A DNA stretch of 64,000 nt from Pseudomonas sp. 14P_8.1_Bac3. Lineage in GTDB: Bacteria; Pseudomonadota; Gammaproteobacteria; Pseudomonadales; Pseudomonadaceae. Shown here piece by piece: positions 1 through 9,357 of this stretch (its first letter is position 1; every line of letters begins with the position of its first letter). The stretch covers positions 186,001-250,000 of the forward strand of contig NZ_JANLOD010000066.1 in the NCBI RefSeq assembly GCF_025466085.1, in the 5' to 3' direction. A program made the translations under genes and the position numbers. The notes under the pieces were generated by a model. That model was given only the letters and a program-made list of their open reading frames with translations, had not been told where the DNA came from and searched no databases.

Positions 1-228
1 GCTCACGTCCTTGCCTTTCAGGTAGTCCAGCAGCTTACGACGCTGGTTAACCATGCGGATCAGACCACGACGGGAGTGGTGATCTTTACCGTTGGCCTTG
101 AAGTGACCTTGCAGTTTGTTGATGTTGTGGGTCAGCAGTGCAACTTGCACTTCTGGCGAACCAGTGTCACCAACAGCTTGCTGGTAGTCAGCTACGATTT
201 GAGCTTTTTCTTGAACGTCGAGAGCCAT
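1..228 (-). CDS. rpsO: 30S ribosomal protein S15 (3' end outside window)
   Basis: The first 76 codons of ribosomal protein S15 are visible, beginning MALDVQEKAQIVADYQQ. The family is about 89 residues, so roughly the last 13 lie beyond the window edge. S15 binds the central domain of 16S rRNA early in 30S assembly. The visible part includes the conserved HNINKLQGHFK and DHHSRRGL segments that contact rRNA. It is the last visible member of the truB-side translation cluster, and a hairpin-rich leader separates it from truB. Confidence 0.95.
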   Translation of the reverse strand, partial: MALDVQEKAQIVADYQQAVGDTGSPEVQVALLTHNINKLQGHFKANGKDHHSRRGLIRMVNQRRKLLDYLKGKDVS

Positions 229-345
229 GAGGCAATCCTTTTATCAGGAAACTGTTTCAGAAAAACAGTTTCAACAGGCCAGGGACAAATCCCTGTATCT
301 AAAAATGAGTAGTGACCGTGCCTGTTGACAGCCACCCTCGTCCGG
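229..345 (-). promoter_or_regulatory. rpsO leader with two hairpins
   Basis: The gap between truB and rpsO holds two perfect inverted repeats: CAGGGA/TCCCTG at 280-295 and a 10-bp stem GAAACTGTTT/AAACAGTTTC at 248-272. The second lies just upstream of the rpsO ribosome-binding site (AAGGA before the start). In E. coli, S15 represses its own translation by binding a structured leader, so an autoregulatory role is plausible here. That role is inferred from position and structure only. Confidence 0.4.
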
Positions 346-1263
346 TCATTCTGACCGAATCAGTCGACGCGGCGCGATGCGCCCGTCTTCGCTCACTTCA
401 CCGATACCGATGAAGCGACCGTTGTGATCCTGTACCCGTACCATGCCGAACTTCGGCGCATCCGGGGCGCGCACCGGTTGGCCGTTAAGCCAGTAGAACG
501 CGCTGTGCTCCGAGAACTGCAACAGTGGCCAATCCAGCAGGCCGCTGTCCGATGGCATCAGGAAGCGGTCGACCGCTTCGTTGCCGCCTTCGGCATGTAC
601 CGCTTCCAACTCTTCGAGCGTGACCGTCTGCGCCAGGTTGAAGGGCCCGGCCTGGGTACGTCGCAATTCAGCAACGTAAGCGCCACAACCGAGTTGCTCA
701 CCGATATCCTCCACCAGGGTGCGGATATAGGTGCCTTTGCTGCAATCCACCGCAAGCCGCGCAGTATCACCTTCGAAGGCCAGCAATTCCAAGCGCGCAA
801 TAGTAACAGAACGCGGTTCGCGCTCCACTACTTCACCTGCACGCGCCAGCTTGTACAGCGGCTGGCCATCACGCTTGAGCGCCGAGTACATCGGCGGTAT
901 CTGGCTGATTTGCCCACGAAATTTGGGCAACGCCGCTTCGACATCGGCGCGACCAACGGTCACCGGGCGCTCCTGCAAAACTTCACCTTCGGCGTCCGCC
1001 GTGGTGGTGGTCTTGCCCAGTTGCGCCAGGGTTTCGTAACCCTTGTCGGAGTCGAGCAGGTACTGCGAGAACTTGGTGGCCTCACCGAAGCACAACGGCA
1101 GTACGCCGGTGGCCAGCGGATCAAGACTGCCGGTATGCCCGGCCTTCTCGGCGTTCAACAGCCAGCGGACTTTCTGCAACGCGGCGTTTGAGGTGAACCC
1201 CAGCGGCTTGTCCAGCAGGATGATGCCGCTGACGTTACGACGGATACGTTTGACCTGAGCCAC
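346..1263 (-). CDS. truB: tRNA pseudouridine(55) synthase TruB
   Basis: TruB isomerises uridine 55 in the T-loop of tRNAs to pseudouridine. The 305-residue protein has the expected length. The catalytic motif GHTGSLDPLATG places the nucleophilic aspartate at residue 48. A C-terminal PUA-like region follows (GQPVRAPDAPKFGMVRV). The gene lies 3 bases downstream of rbfA, consistent with the nusA-infB-rbfA-truB operon found in many gammaproteobacteria. Confidence 0.97.
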   Translation of the reverse strand: MAQVKRIRRNVSGIILLDKPLGFTSNAALQKVRWLLNAEKAGHTGSLDPLATGVLPLCFGEATKFSQYLLDSDKGYETLAQLGKTTTTADAEGEVLQERPVTVGRADVEAALPKFRGQISQIPPMYSALKRDGQPLYKLARAGEVVEREPRSVTIARLELLAFEGDTARLAVDCSKGTYIRTLVEDIGEQLGCGAYVAELRRTQAGPFNLAQTVTLEELEAVHAEGGNEAVDRFLMPSDSGLLDWPLLQFSEHSAFYWLNGQPVRAPDAPKFGMVRVQDHNGRFIGIGEVSEDGRIAPRRLIRSE

Positions 1264-1266
1264 CGA

Positions 1267-1668
1267 TTACTCCTTGGTGTCTTCGGCTTCAGCCGCAACC
1301 GGGTGCTGATTGTCTTCAGCCACCGCGCGCTCGATCAGTGCCGACAGGTGCGCGCCACGCACGACGCTTTCGTCGTAGTGGAAGTGCAACTGCGGAACGC
1401 TGCGCAACTTCATTTCGCGGGCCAACTGCATGCGCAGGAAACCGGCGGCGGAGTTGAGCACCTTGATGCTTTGCGCGATGTCTTCGGCGCTGTCCTGGCC
1501 CATGACCGTGATGAAGATCTTGGCGTGACCGACGTCACGGCTGACTTCAACAGCGGTAATGGTGACCAGGCCGACGCGCGGGTCTTTGACTTCACGACGG
1601 ATCAGCTGTGCCAGCTCACGCTGCATCTGATCGCCGATACGTTGGGTACGGCTGTATTCTTTTGCCAT
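1267..1668 (-). CDS. rbfA: 30S ribosome-binding factor A
   Basis: RbfA is a small KH-like protein needed for late maturation of the 16S rRNA 5' end and for growth in the cold. The 133-residue product starts MAKEYSRTQRIGDQMQRELA and carries the family core VKDPRVGLVTITAVEVSRD and the C-terminal LRSVPQLHFHYDES. It sits between infB and truB. A long hairpin in the infB-rbfA gap may modulate read-through from infB. Confidence 0.96.
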   Translation of the reverse strand: MAKEYSRTQRIGDQMQRELAQLIRREVKDPRVGLVTITAVEVSRDVGHAKIFITVMGQDSAEDIAQSIKVLNSAAGFLRMQLAREMKLRSVPQLHFHYDESVVRGAHLSALIERAVAEDNQHPVAAEAEDTKE

Positions 1669-1722
1669 GTCTTGTTACCTGTTACTGCCCCACGGTGAAA
1701 CCCGAAGGGTCTGAAAGCGGCA

Positions 1723-1756
1723 AACGCCCGGCCTGACAAAAGCCAGACCGGGCGTT
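1723..1756 (-). terminator. infB-rbfA intergenic hairpin (attenuator-like)
   Basis: AACGCCCGG pairs with CCGGGCGTT across about 16 bases, with a further CTG/CAG pairing inside. No long T-run follows, so it is more likely an mRNA-processing or partial-termination structure than a full terminator. Confidence 0.4.
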
Positions 1757-1827
1757 GCGTTTAGAGTCCTGACGCGTTGCCGCGCATCTGCATGCGGCGG
1801 CTTGGCGTGGCCCTTGAAGTGCGCGAG

Positions 1828-4359
1828 TTAGAGGCTGCGAGCAACCTGAACCTTCTCGAAGACTTCGATTTTGTCGCCGACCTTGACGTCGTTGTAGCTC
1901 TTCACGCCGATACCGCATTCCATGCCGGCACGTACTTCAGAAGCGTCATCCTTGAAGCGGCGCAGGGATTCCAGCTCGCCTTCGAAGATAACGATGTCTT
2001 CACGCAGTACACGGATTGGACGGTTACGGTGAACAACACCTTCGATCACCATGCAACCGGCGATCGCGCCAAACTTCGGCGAACGGAACACGTCACGCAC
2101 TTCAGCGACACCCAGGATGTTCTCGCGAACATCGCTGCCCAGCATACCGGTGAGGGCTTTCTTGACGTCTTCGATGATGTCGTAGATCACGTTGTAGTAA
2201 CGCATATCCAGACCTTCCTGCTCGACGATCTTGCGAGCGCCGGCATCGGCACGCACGTTGAAGCCAAACAGTACAGCGTTGGAGGCCAGTGCCAGGTTGG
2301 CGTCGGACTCGGTGATACCACCGACACCGCCACCGACAACACGCACTTGCACTTCGTCGTTACCCAGGCCGTTCAAGGCACCGTTCAACGCTTCCAGCGA
2401 ACCACGGACGTCAGATTTGAGGACGATGTTGAGCGTCTTCTTCTCTTCCTGACCCATGTTCTCGAAGATGTTTTCAAGCTTGCCGGCGTGAGCACGGGCC
2501 AGTTTGACTTCGCGGAACTTGCCTTGACGGAACAGAGCTACTTCACGGGCTTTCTTCTCGTCGGCAACCACGCTCATCTCGTCGCCAGCGTCCGGGGTAC
2601 CGTCCAGGCCGAGGATCTCGACAGGGATGGAAGGACCGGCTTCCTTGATCGGTTTGCCGTTCTCGTCGAGCATGGCACGTACACGGCCATAGTTCGAACC
2701 GACCAGCACCATGTCGCCTTGGCGCAGGGTACCGTCTTGAACCAGAACGGTTGCAACCGGGCCGCGACCTTTGTCGAGACGCGATTCAACTACAACGCCA
2801 CGGCCAGGTGCCGACGGAGTTGCTTTCAATTCCAGAACTTCAGCTTGCAGCAGAACAGCTTCGAGCAACTCGTCCACGCCAGTACCGACTTTCGCCGAAA
2901 CCGATACGAACGGGGTGTCGCCGCCCCACTCTTCCGAAGTCACGCCGTGAACCGACAGTTCGCTACGGATGCGATCGAGATCAGCGCCCGGCTTGTCGAT
3001 TTTGTTCACGGCTACAACCAGCGGAACACCAGCAGCCTTGGCGTGCTGAACGGCTTCAATGGTCTGCGGCATCACGCCGTCGTCCGCTGCAACCACCAGG
3101 ATCACGATGTCGGTCGCCTTGGCACCACGGGCACGCATGGCGGTAAACGCGGCGTGACCAGGGGTGTCGAGGAAGGTGACCATGCCGCGTTCGGTTTCAA
3201 CGTGGTACGCACCGATGTGCTGGGTGATGCCGCCGGCTTCGCCAGCAGCTACCTTGGCACGACGGATGTAGTCGAGCAGCGAGGTCTTACCATGGTCAAC
3301 GTGGCCCATTACGGTCACAACCGGCGCACGGGAGAACGCTTCACCTTCAAATTTCAGGGACTCGGCCAGGGAGTCTTCCAGGGCCGTGTCGCTGACCAGG
3401 GTCACTTTGTGGCCCAGTTCTTCAGCCACGAGCTGGGCAGTTTCCTGATCCAGTACCTGGTTGATGGTCGCTGGAGTGCCCAGTTTGAACATGAACTTGA
3501 TGATTTCAGCAGCCTTGACCGACATCTGCTGGGCGAGATCGCCAACAGTGATGGTCTCGCCGATCTTCACTTCGCGCACGACAGGACCGGTTGGGCTCTG
3601 GAAACCGTGGGCGTTGCGTTTCTTCAGCTTGGCCTTGCCGCGACCACCACGACGGAAGCCATCGCTTTCTTCGTCGGTAGTACGTGGCGCAACGCGTGGA
3701 GCAGGCGCTTTCTCTTTGACCGAAGCACGATGCGGAGCGTTTTTGCGCTCGCCATCGCCACTGCCGCGACGATTGTTATCGTCGGCACGTGGTTTGTCCG
3801 GACGGCGCTGTTCGTTCTGCTTGTTACGAACGTCCGCAGACGGCGCTGGTGCAGCTGCAACAACCGGCGCGCTTTCACGTACAGGTTCAGCAACAGCAGC
3901 AACCGGCGCGGCAACAGCGTCGTTGGAAGCAGTTTGCGCAGCAGCAGGCTGGCGACGCGCTTCTTCTTCGGCGCGACGCTTGGCTTCTTCTTCAGCCTTC
4001 TGACGAGCAGCATTTTCTACTGCGCGACGTTCTTCCAGTTCGCGTTTGCGCTCGGCTTCGATTTCTTCCGGGCTGCGCTGAACGAAAACTTTCTTTTTAC
4101 GAACTTCAACACTGATGCTTTTGCTGCCAGCAACACGCAAGGTGCTGGTGGTTTTACGCTGCAGTGTGATCTTGCGTGGTTCTTCCACTTTCGCCTTGTG
4201 GCTGCTTTTCAAGTGAGTCAGCAAAGATTGCTTCTCACTGTCAGTCACATGTTCTTCGGCGGCGGTGTGCGGCAGACCTGCCTCACGCATCTGCTGCAAC
4301 AGGCGCTCTACCGGTGTTTTGACCTCATCGGCCAGTTGTTTCACCGTGACTTGCGTCAT
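1828..4359 (-). CDS. infB: Translation initiation factor IF-2
   Basis: IF-2 is the GTPase that brings fMet-tRNA to the 30S subunit and promotes subunit joining. The 843-residue protein has the N-terminal IF2 domain (MTQVTVKQLADEVKTPVERL), a long low-complexity Glu/Ala/Arg linker at about 90-250, and the G domain with P-loop GHVDHGKTS near residues 351-359, followed by DTPGH and NKID. Domains II to IV follow, with fMet-tRNA binding at the C-terminus. GAGGAG precedes the ATG. It is transcribed from nusA across a 27-base gap. Confidence 0.98.
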   Translation of the reverse strand: MTQVTVKQLADEVKTPVERLLQQMREAGLPHTAAEEHVTDSEKQSLLTHLKSSHKAKVEEPRKITLQRKTTSTLRVAGSKSISVEVRKKKVFVQRSPEEIEAERKRELEERRAVENAARQKAEEEAKRRAEEEARRQPAAAQTASNDAVAAPVAAVAEPVRESAPVVAAAPAPSADVRNKQNEQRRPDKPRADDNNRRGSGDGERKNAPHRASVKEKAPAPRVAPRTTDEESDGFRRGGRGKAKLKKRNAHGFQSPTGPVVREVKIGETITVGDLAQQMSVKAAEIIKFMFKLGTPATINQVLDQETAQLVAEELGHKVTLVSDTALEDSLAESLKFEGEAFSRAPVVTVMGHVDHGKTSLLDYIRRAKVAAGEAGGITQHIGAYHVETERGMVTFLDTPGHAAFTAMRARGAKATDIVILVVAADDGVMPQTIEAVQHAKAAGVPLVVAVNKIDKPGADLDRIRSELSVHGVTSEEWGGDTPFVSVSAKVGTGVDELLEAVLLQAEVLELKATPSAPGRGVVVESRLDKGRGPVATVLVQDGTLRQGDMVLVGSNYGRVRAMLDENGKPIKEAGPSIPVEILGLDGTPDAGDEMSVVADEKKAREVALFRQGKFREVKLARAHAGKLENIFENMGQEEKKTLNIVLKSDVRGSLEALNGALNGLGNDEVQVRVVGGGVGGITESDANLALASNAVLFGFNVRADAGARKIVEQEGLDMRYYNVIYDIIEDVKKALTGMLGSDVRENILGVAEVRDVFRSPKFGAIAGCMVIEGVVHRNRPIRVLREDIVIFEGELESLRRFKDDASEVRAGMECGIGVKSYNDVKVGDKIEVFEKVQVARSL

Positions 4360-4386
4360 GCACTTCTCTCCTCAGGCCGCGCCTAA

Positions 4387-5868
4387 TTACTCGAACCAGT
4401 GGGCTCGGGCGGCCATGATCAACTTGCCGGCACGATCATCGTCAATGCCGTCGATGTCGAGCAGGTCGTCAATAGACTGCTCGGCCAGGTCTTCGCGGGT
4501 AATTACGCCGCGCACCGCCAGTTCCATCGCCAAATCCTTGTCCATACCCTCAAGCGAGAGCAGGTCTTCGGCCGGATGGGCGTCTGCCAGCTTTTCCTCA
4601 GTAGCGATGGCTTTGGTCAACAAACGATCCTTGGCACGAGCGCGAAGCTCGTTGACGGTTTCTTCGTCAAAGCCGTCGATGTTGAGCATTTCTTCCAACG
4701 GTACGTAGGCAATCTCTTCCAGGCTGGTGAAGCCTTCATCTACCAGCACCTGTGCCAGGTCTTCGTCGACTTCCAGCTCGTCGATGAAGTTGCGCAGGAT
4801 GTCGCCAGTTTCTGCTTGCTGCTTAGCCTGGATGTCCGATTCGGTCATCACGTTCAGGGTCCAGCCAGTCAATTGGCTAGCCAGACGCACGTTCTGACCA
4901 CCACGACCGATGGCCTGAGCCAGATTGTCTGCGCCAACGGCGATGTCCATTGCATGGGCATCTTCGTCAACGATAATTGCCGCCACTTCAGCCGGCGACA
5001 TTGCATTGATCACGAACTGAGCAGGGTTGTCATCCCACAGGACGATGTCCACACGCTCACCGCCCAACTCACCCGACACTGCCTGGACGCGCGAGCCGCG
5101 CATACCGATGCAAGCGCCCTGCGGGTCGATGCGTTTGTCCTTGGAACGGACCGCGATCTTGGCGCGCGAACCCGGATCACGGGACGCAGCCATGACTTCG
5201 ATCAGGCCTTCAGCAATTTCCGGCACTTCGATGCGGAACAGCTCGATCAGCATTTCCGGTGCGGTGCGCGACAGGATCAACTGCGGGCCGCGGTTCTCGG
5301 TGCGGATTTCCTTGAGCAGCGCACGCAGACGCACGCCAACCCGGAAGGTTTCGCGAGAGATGATGTCTTCACGGGCCAGCAACGCCTCGGCGTTGTTACC
5401 CAGATCGACGATCACGTTGTCGCGGGTCACTTTTTTCACGGTGCCGGAGATGATTTCACCCAGGCGCTCGCGATAGGCGTCAACGACTTGAGCGCGCTCG
5501 GCTTCGCGAACTTTCTGCACAATGACTTGCTTGGCAGTCTGTGCCGCGATACGACCGAACTCGATGGACTCGATCTTTTCTTCGACTACATCGCCAACCT
5601 TGGCGCCAGGGTGCGTTTCGGCAACCTTGCTCGGCCAGGTTTCGATGGCCGGATCGTCCAGGTCTGCTTCTTCGACGACCGTCCAGCGACGGAATGTCTC
5701 ATAAGCACCGGTGTGGCGATTGATTTCCACACGCAGATCGACTTCGTCCTCAAACCGCTTCTTGGTAGCGGTGGCCAGAGCCAGCTCCAGCGCTTCAAAA
5801 ATTACGTTTGCCGGTACGCCCTTTTCATTGGATACCGACTCAACAACCAGCAGTACTTCTTTGCTCAT
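4387..5868 (-). CDS. nusA: Transcription termination/antitermination factor NusA
   Basis: NusA binds RNA polymerase and nascent RNA, modulating pausing, termination and rRNA antitermination. The start chosen is MSKEVLLVVESVSNEKGVP (493 residues) rather than an ATG 7 codons upstream, because AAGGCGAGG lies at good distance and the family begins there. Domains in order are an N-terminal polymerase-binding domain (~1-125), S1 (~135-200, GTVKKVTRDNVIVDLG), two KH domains (~230-345, including GACIGMRGSRVQAV and AIGRGGQNVRLA), and two C-terminal acidic helix-hairpin repeats. It follows rimP after 47 bases that contain the palindrome GGATCCGCGGGATCC. Confidence 0.98.
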   Translation of the reverse strand: MSKEVLLVVESVSNEKGVPANVIFEALELALATATKKRFEDEVDLRVEINRHTGAYETFRRWTVVEEADLDDPAIETWPSKVAETHPGAKVGDVVEEKIESIEFGRIAAQTAKQVIVQKVREAERAQVVDAYRERLGEIISGTVKKVTRDNVIVDLGNNAEALLAREDIISRETFRVGVRLRALLKEIRTENRGPQLILSRTAPEMLIELFRIEVPEIAEGLIEVMAASRDPGSRAKIAVRSKDKRIDPQGACIGMRGSRVQAVSGELGGERVDIVLWDDNPAQFVINAMSPAEVAAIIVDEDAHAMDIAVGADNLAQAIGRGGQNVRLASQLTGWTLNVMTESDIQAKQQAETGDILRNFIDELEVDEDLAQVLVDEGFTSLEEIAYVPLEEMLNIDGFDEETVNELRARAKDRLLTKAIATEEKLADAHPAEDLLSLEGMDKDLAMELAVRGVITREDLAEQSIDDLLDIDGIDDDRAGKLIMAARAHWFE

Positions 5869-5915
5869 CGTACGCCTCGCCTTTCGCAAGCCATTGGATC
5901 CGCGGGATCCGCGTC

Positions 5916-6374
5916 TCAGTCAAAACTGGGAATAATGTTGGCCTTGTCGATCATATCGATCGGCAACAGGAACTCATGGTCTTCTACCTGCACCACGACG
6001 TCCTGCTCTTCTACACCGCGCAGAAGGCCCTGAAAGTTGCGTCGCCCTTCGAAAGGCGAGCGCAGCTTGATCTTCACTTGTTCACCGGCAAATTTTGCAA
6101 ACTGCTCAATAGTGAACAGTGGGCGTTCCATGCCAGGCGAGGAAACTTCAAGGGTGTACTCAACGGCGATTGGATCTTCAACGTCCAGGACACCGCTGAT
6201 TTGACGGCTGACAATGGCACAATCGTCCACCAGCACGCCGCCTTCTTTATCAATATAAACGCGCAACATTGAGTGGCGACCTTGAGCCGAGAACTCAATA
6301 CCCCAGCATTCATAGCCTAGGGCCACGACCACCGGGGCCAACAAGGCCTGCAACTCTTCTAGCTTGCTCGACAC
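5916..6374 (-). CDS. rimP: Ribosome maturation factor RimP
   Basis: RimP assists 30S subunit maturation. The start is a GTG preceded by GAGGGGG at 5-base spacing, giving a 152-residue protein beginning (M)SSKLEELQALLAPVVVALG. An upstream ATG would add 21 unconserved residues that run into the tRNA terminator, so it was rejected. The conserved EVSSPGMERPL motif is present. It is the first gene of the nusA operon and lies directly after two tRNA genes and tandem terminators. Confidence 0.95.
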   Translation of the reverse strand: MSSKLEELQALLAPVVVALGYECWGIEFSAQGRHSMLRVYIDKEGGVLVDDCAIVSRQISGVLDVEDPIAVEYTLEVSSPGMERPLFTIEQFAKFAGEQVKIKLRSPFEGRRNFQGLLRGVEEQDVVVQVEDHEFLLPIDMIDKANIIPSFD

Positions 6375-6409
6375 CTGAACCCCCTCGTGCATGTATGTGC
6401 ATGCTATGC

Positions 6410-6437
6410 AAAATAAAAAAATGGGCGAAACGCCCAT
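6410..6437 (-). terminator. Rho-independent terminator after tRNA genes (distal)
   Basis: On the minus strand the stem ATGGGCG/CGCCCAT (7 bp, 3-base loop) is followed by TTTTTTATTT. It is the second of two terminators between tRNA-fMet and rimP. Confidence 0.8.
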
Positions 6438-6482
6438 CCTTGAAACGCCGTCGAACAGCGGCGTAGAAAGTGTCCAGCTAAC

Positions 6483-6504
6483 AAAAAGCCCCTTAAAAGG
6501 GGCT
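6483..6504 (-). terminator. Rho-independent terminator after tRNA-fMet (proximal)
   Basis: On the minus strand AGCCCCTT/AAGGGGCT forms an 8-bp stem with a 2-base loop and runs into a short T tract, 9 bases past the CCA end of tRNA-fMet. Confidence 0.75.
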
Positions 6505-6512
6505 CCTTAAAC

Positions 6513-6589
<77 letters not shown>

Positions 6590-6656
6590 ACAAAGCTGGG
6601 GCGGAAGTATACGACCGATCCCTGACAGGGTCAATGTAACCTTCCACCTACAAGAA

Positions 6657-6674
6657 AGCCCGCAACAGCGGGCT
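6657..6674 (-). terminator. Hairpin between tRNA-Leu and tRNA-fMet
   Basis: AGCCCGC/GCGGGCT forms a 7-bp stem with a 4-base loop, followed on the minus strand by TTTCTTG. It may be a weak terminator or a processing signal between the two tRNAs. Confidence 0.45.
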
Positions 6675-6685
6675 CTCCTGATAAT

Positions 6686-6771
6686 TGGTACCGAGAAGGG
6701 GACTCGAACCCCTACACCCTATGGGCACAACCACCTCAAGGTTGCGTGTCTACCAATTCCACCACCTCGGC
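6686..6771 (-). tRNA. tRNA-Leu (GAG)
   Basis: The minus strand gives an 86-nt class II tRNA beginning GCCGAGGTGG and ending in encoded CCA. The anticodon loop TTGAGGT sits between CAACC and GGTTG, so the anticodon is GAG. The long variable arm fits leucine. It lies directly after secG. Confidence 0.96.
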
Positions 6772-6793
6772 AATACTGCGTTTGAAACCCTTC

Positions 6794-7177
6794 TTACTTT
6801 TGCTCTTGAGCTGGAGGCACGTCAGTCGCTGGAGTAGCCGACTTTTGCTCTTGAAGCACCGGTACATCATCAGAAGCCGGTTGTTGCTTTGGAACTTCCA
6901 ACACCGCTGGGTTTGGCAAACCTACTTGAGTCAGCTGATGAGCTTTCTCTTTAGCAAAGTAACCTAACCCCAAGCTGGTTATGAAGAAACCGGCGGCAAG
7001 TATAGCAGTAAACTTACTAAGAAAGGTAGAGGAACCTTGGCTTCCGAACACAGTATTTGAAGCACCTGCTCCGAAAGACGCGCCAGCATCCGCACCTTTA
7101 CCCTGCTGCAGCAATACCAGAGCAACTACGCCCAATGCACCCAGCAGATGAAAAACGACTACGACTGTTTCCAGCAT
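6794..7177 (-). CDS. secG: Protein translocase subunit SecG
   Basis: SecG is the small inner-membrane subunit of the SecYEG translocon. The start chosen is MLETVVVVFHLLGALG (127 residues). An upstream in-frame ATG would add 16 residues inside the tpiA 3' end. Two hydrophobic helices (~3-23 and ~50-72) flank the conserved QQGKGADAGASFGAGAS loop. The C-terminal tail is rich in Pro, Gln and Lys, as is usual in pseudomonads. It starts 4 bases after tpiA and precedes tRNA-Leu. Confidence 0.95.
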   Translation of the reverse strand: MLETVVVVFHLLGALGVVALVLLQQGKGADAGASFGAGASNTVFGSQGSSTFLSKFTAILAAGFFITSLGLGYFAKEKAHQLTQVGLPNPAVLEVPKQQPASDDVPVLQEQKSATPATDVPPAQEQK

Positions 7178-7181
7178 TTTT

Positions 7182-7937
7182 TCAGTTTCCCGCGGCGCGA
7201 CAAATCGCACCGAACTCATCTGCATTCAGGGAAGCTCCACCAATGAGCCCCCCATCGATATCCGGCATGCCGAACAGTTCGACCGCATTGGCCGCCTTCA
7301 CGCTGCCGCCGTATAGAAGCCGCACGCCTTGTGCGACTTCAGAATTCTCTGCCGCCAACTGGGCGCGAATGGCTGCGTGCACATCCTGCGCCTGTTGCGG
7401 CGAAGCAGTCAGCCCGGTGCCAATGGCCCAGACCGGCTCGTAAGCAATAATTGCCTTTGCAAAGGCACCGACACCCAGCTCCTCAATGATGCTGCCCAGC
7501 TGACGCCCGACAACCTCAAGAGTCTTACCGGCTTCACGTTGCTCGAGGGTCTCCCCCACACACAACACCGGAATCAAGCCACATGCCTGTGCCGCCGCGA
7601 ACTTGCGAATCAGCATCTCGTCCCGCTCACCCATTATCTGGCGGCGCTCGGAATGCCCGACAAGTACCAGGGAACAACCTGCATCCACCAACTGGCTCGG
7701 CGCGATTTCACCGGTCAATGCGCCTTGCAGGGATTCCACCGCAGAGTTCTGCGCGCCGACCGAAATCGACTGGCCTTGCAAGCCATCAATCACTTGATTG
7801 ATATGCAGGCAAGGCGGGAATACCGCGACATCTACACCGCTCGGCAAGACCAAATGACTCAGGCCGTTGATCAGCTCAGCGACGCTTGCGCGGGTACCGT
7901 GCATCTTCCAGTTACCAGCTACCATAGGGCGACGCAT
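7182..7937 (-). CDS. tpiA: Triose-phosphate isomerase
   Basis: TpiA interconverts dihydroxyacetone phosphate and glyceraldehyde 3-phosphate in the cytoplasm. The 251-residue barrel has all key residues: Asn9 and Lys11 in AGNWKMHG, the electrophile His95 in VGHSERR, and the catalytic base Glu167 in AYEPVWAIGTG. The phosphate-binding LLYGGSVKAANA is near the C-terminus. The order glmM-tpiA-secG is typical of pseudomonads. Confidence 0.98.
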   Translation of the reverse strand: MRRPMVAGNWKMHGTRASVAELINGLSHLVLPSGVDVAVFPPCLHINQVIDGLQGQSISVGAQNSAVESLQGALTGEIAPSQLVDAGCSLVLVGHSERRQIMGERDEMLIRKFAAAQACGLIPVLCVGETLEQREAGKTLEVVGRQLGSIIEELGVGAFAKAIIAYEPVWAIGTGLTASPQQAQDVHAAIRAQLAAENSEVAQGVRLLYGGSVKAANAVELFGMPDIDGGLIGGASLNADEFGAICRAAGN

Positions 7938-8003
7938 GCTGTACCTCGTCGGTCAAAGTGGGCGCAGATGTTACCCAACACAATCATGGCTGGCAAGCCG
8001 AAT

Positions 8004-9341
8004 TCAGGCAGAAACTTCAGTAACCAGTTTTGCCAGCTCTTCGGCATAGCCACGGACCTGTGTTTCGTCTTCGCCTTCGACCATGACACGCACCAACGGC
8101 TCGGTACCGGACTTGCGCAACAACACCCGGCCACGCCCCGCCATGGCTTGGGTAACACGCTCGCTGGCCTCCTTGACCGACGGATGATCGAGCGGACTGG
8201 CACCGCCCCCGAAACGCACGTTGATCAGTACCTGAGGGCACTTGCGCAACGCCTGCCGAGCCTGACCCAGGCTTTGCGAGCGAGTTTTCAGCGCCATCAG
8301 CACCTGCAACGCAGCGATGATCGCATCGCCGGTGGTGGTGTGATTGAAGCAAACGATATGGCCCGAGTTTTCACCACCGACCAACCAGTTACGTTCCAGC
8401 AGATCCGCGATGACATACCGGTCGCCGACGTTGGCCCGCACAAACGGAATCGACAGATCAGCGAGGGCCAGCTCCAGCCCCAGGTTACTCATCAATGTCC
8501 CGACTACACCGCCCTTCAACTGATGTCGCTCATGCAGGTCGCGAGCAATGATGAACAGCAGTTCGTCACCATCAACGACGGCGCCGGTGTGATCGACCAT
8601 GAGAACCCGGTCGCCATCGCCGTCGAATGCAATACCCAGGTCAGCATGCTCAGCCAGCACGGCCGCCTGTATGGCCCCCATATGAGTCGAACCGCAATTT
8701 TCATTAATGTTCAGGCCGTTCGGTTGTGCGGAAAGCACAACGACGTCGGCACCCAACTCACGAAATACGCTTGGCGCTACCTTATACGTCGCGCCATGAG
8801 CGCAATCGATCACGATCTTCAGGCCGGAGAAGCTGGTGCCGGTAGGCACGCTGCTCTTGCAGAATTCGATGTACCGGCCCGAGGCATCGTTGATTCGCGA
8901 CACCTTGCCGATCTTGCTCGACTCAACCACGGTCATCGGTGTGTCGAGCAACTCTTCGATCATGTGCTCGACTTCATCCGGCAGCTTTGTGCCCTTGCCG
9001 GAGAAAAACTTGATGCCATTGTCGTCGTGCGGATTGTGCGAAGCGCTGATCACAATGCCTGCCTCGGCATGGAACGTACGTGTCAGGTAAGCAATGGCAG
9101 GCGTCGGCATCGGCCCCAGGAGCATCACGTCGGCACCGGCCGAAGTCAGTCCAGCCTCGAGCGCTGATTCAAACATGTACCCGGAGATCCGCGTGTCCTT
9201 ACCCACCAACACCTTGCAGGCGCCCATCTTGCGGAACGCCATGCCCGCCGCCCAACCGAGCTTGAGCATGAATTCAGGGGTAATCGGATATTCGCCGACC
9301 CGACCACGAATGCCGTCGGTGCCAAAGTATTTCTTAGTCAT
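8004..9341 (-). CDS. glmM: Phosphoglucosamine mutase
   Basis: GlmM converts glucosamine-6-phosphate to glucosamine-1-phosphate on the way to UDP-GlcNAc for peptidoglycan and LPS. The 445-residue protein has the active-site phosphoserine at Ser101 in ISASHNP, the metal-binding DGDGDR loop near residue 241, the sugar-binding GGENSGH, and the phosphate-binding RKSGTEPLVRVMVE near the C-terminus. GGAGC precedes the ATG. It lies 16 bases downstream of folP. Confidence 0.98.
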   Translation of the reverse strand: MTKKYFGTDGIRGRVGEYPITPEFMLKLGWAAGMAFRKMGACKVLVGKDTRISGYMFESALEAGLTSAGADVMLLGPMPTPAIAYLTRTFHAEAGIVISASHNPHDDNGIKFFSGKGTKLPDEVEHMIEELLDTPMTVVESSKIGKVSRINDASGRYIEFCKSSVPTGTSFSGLKIVIDCAHGATYKVAPSVFRELGADVVVLSAQPNGLNINENCGSTHMGAIQAAVLAEHADLGIAFDGDGDRVLMVDHTGAVVDGDELLFIIARDLHERHQLKGGVVGTLMSNLGLELALADLSIPFVRANVGDRYVIADLLERNWLVGGENSGHIVCFNHTTTGDAIIAALQVLMALKTRSQSLGQARQALRKCPQVLINVRFGGGASPLDHPSVKEASERVTQAMAGRGRVLLRKSGTEPLVRVMVEGEDETQVRGYAEELAKLVTEVSA

Positions 9342-9357
9342 AAGTGCTCCATCATTC

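Noticed and set aside
1777..4386. 869-codon open frame on the plus strand across infB
   Set aside because: It is the antisense of infB. IF-2 is complete on the other strand with all GTPase motifs, and the plus frame shows no family motifs; high GC keeps it open.
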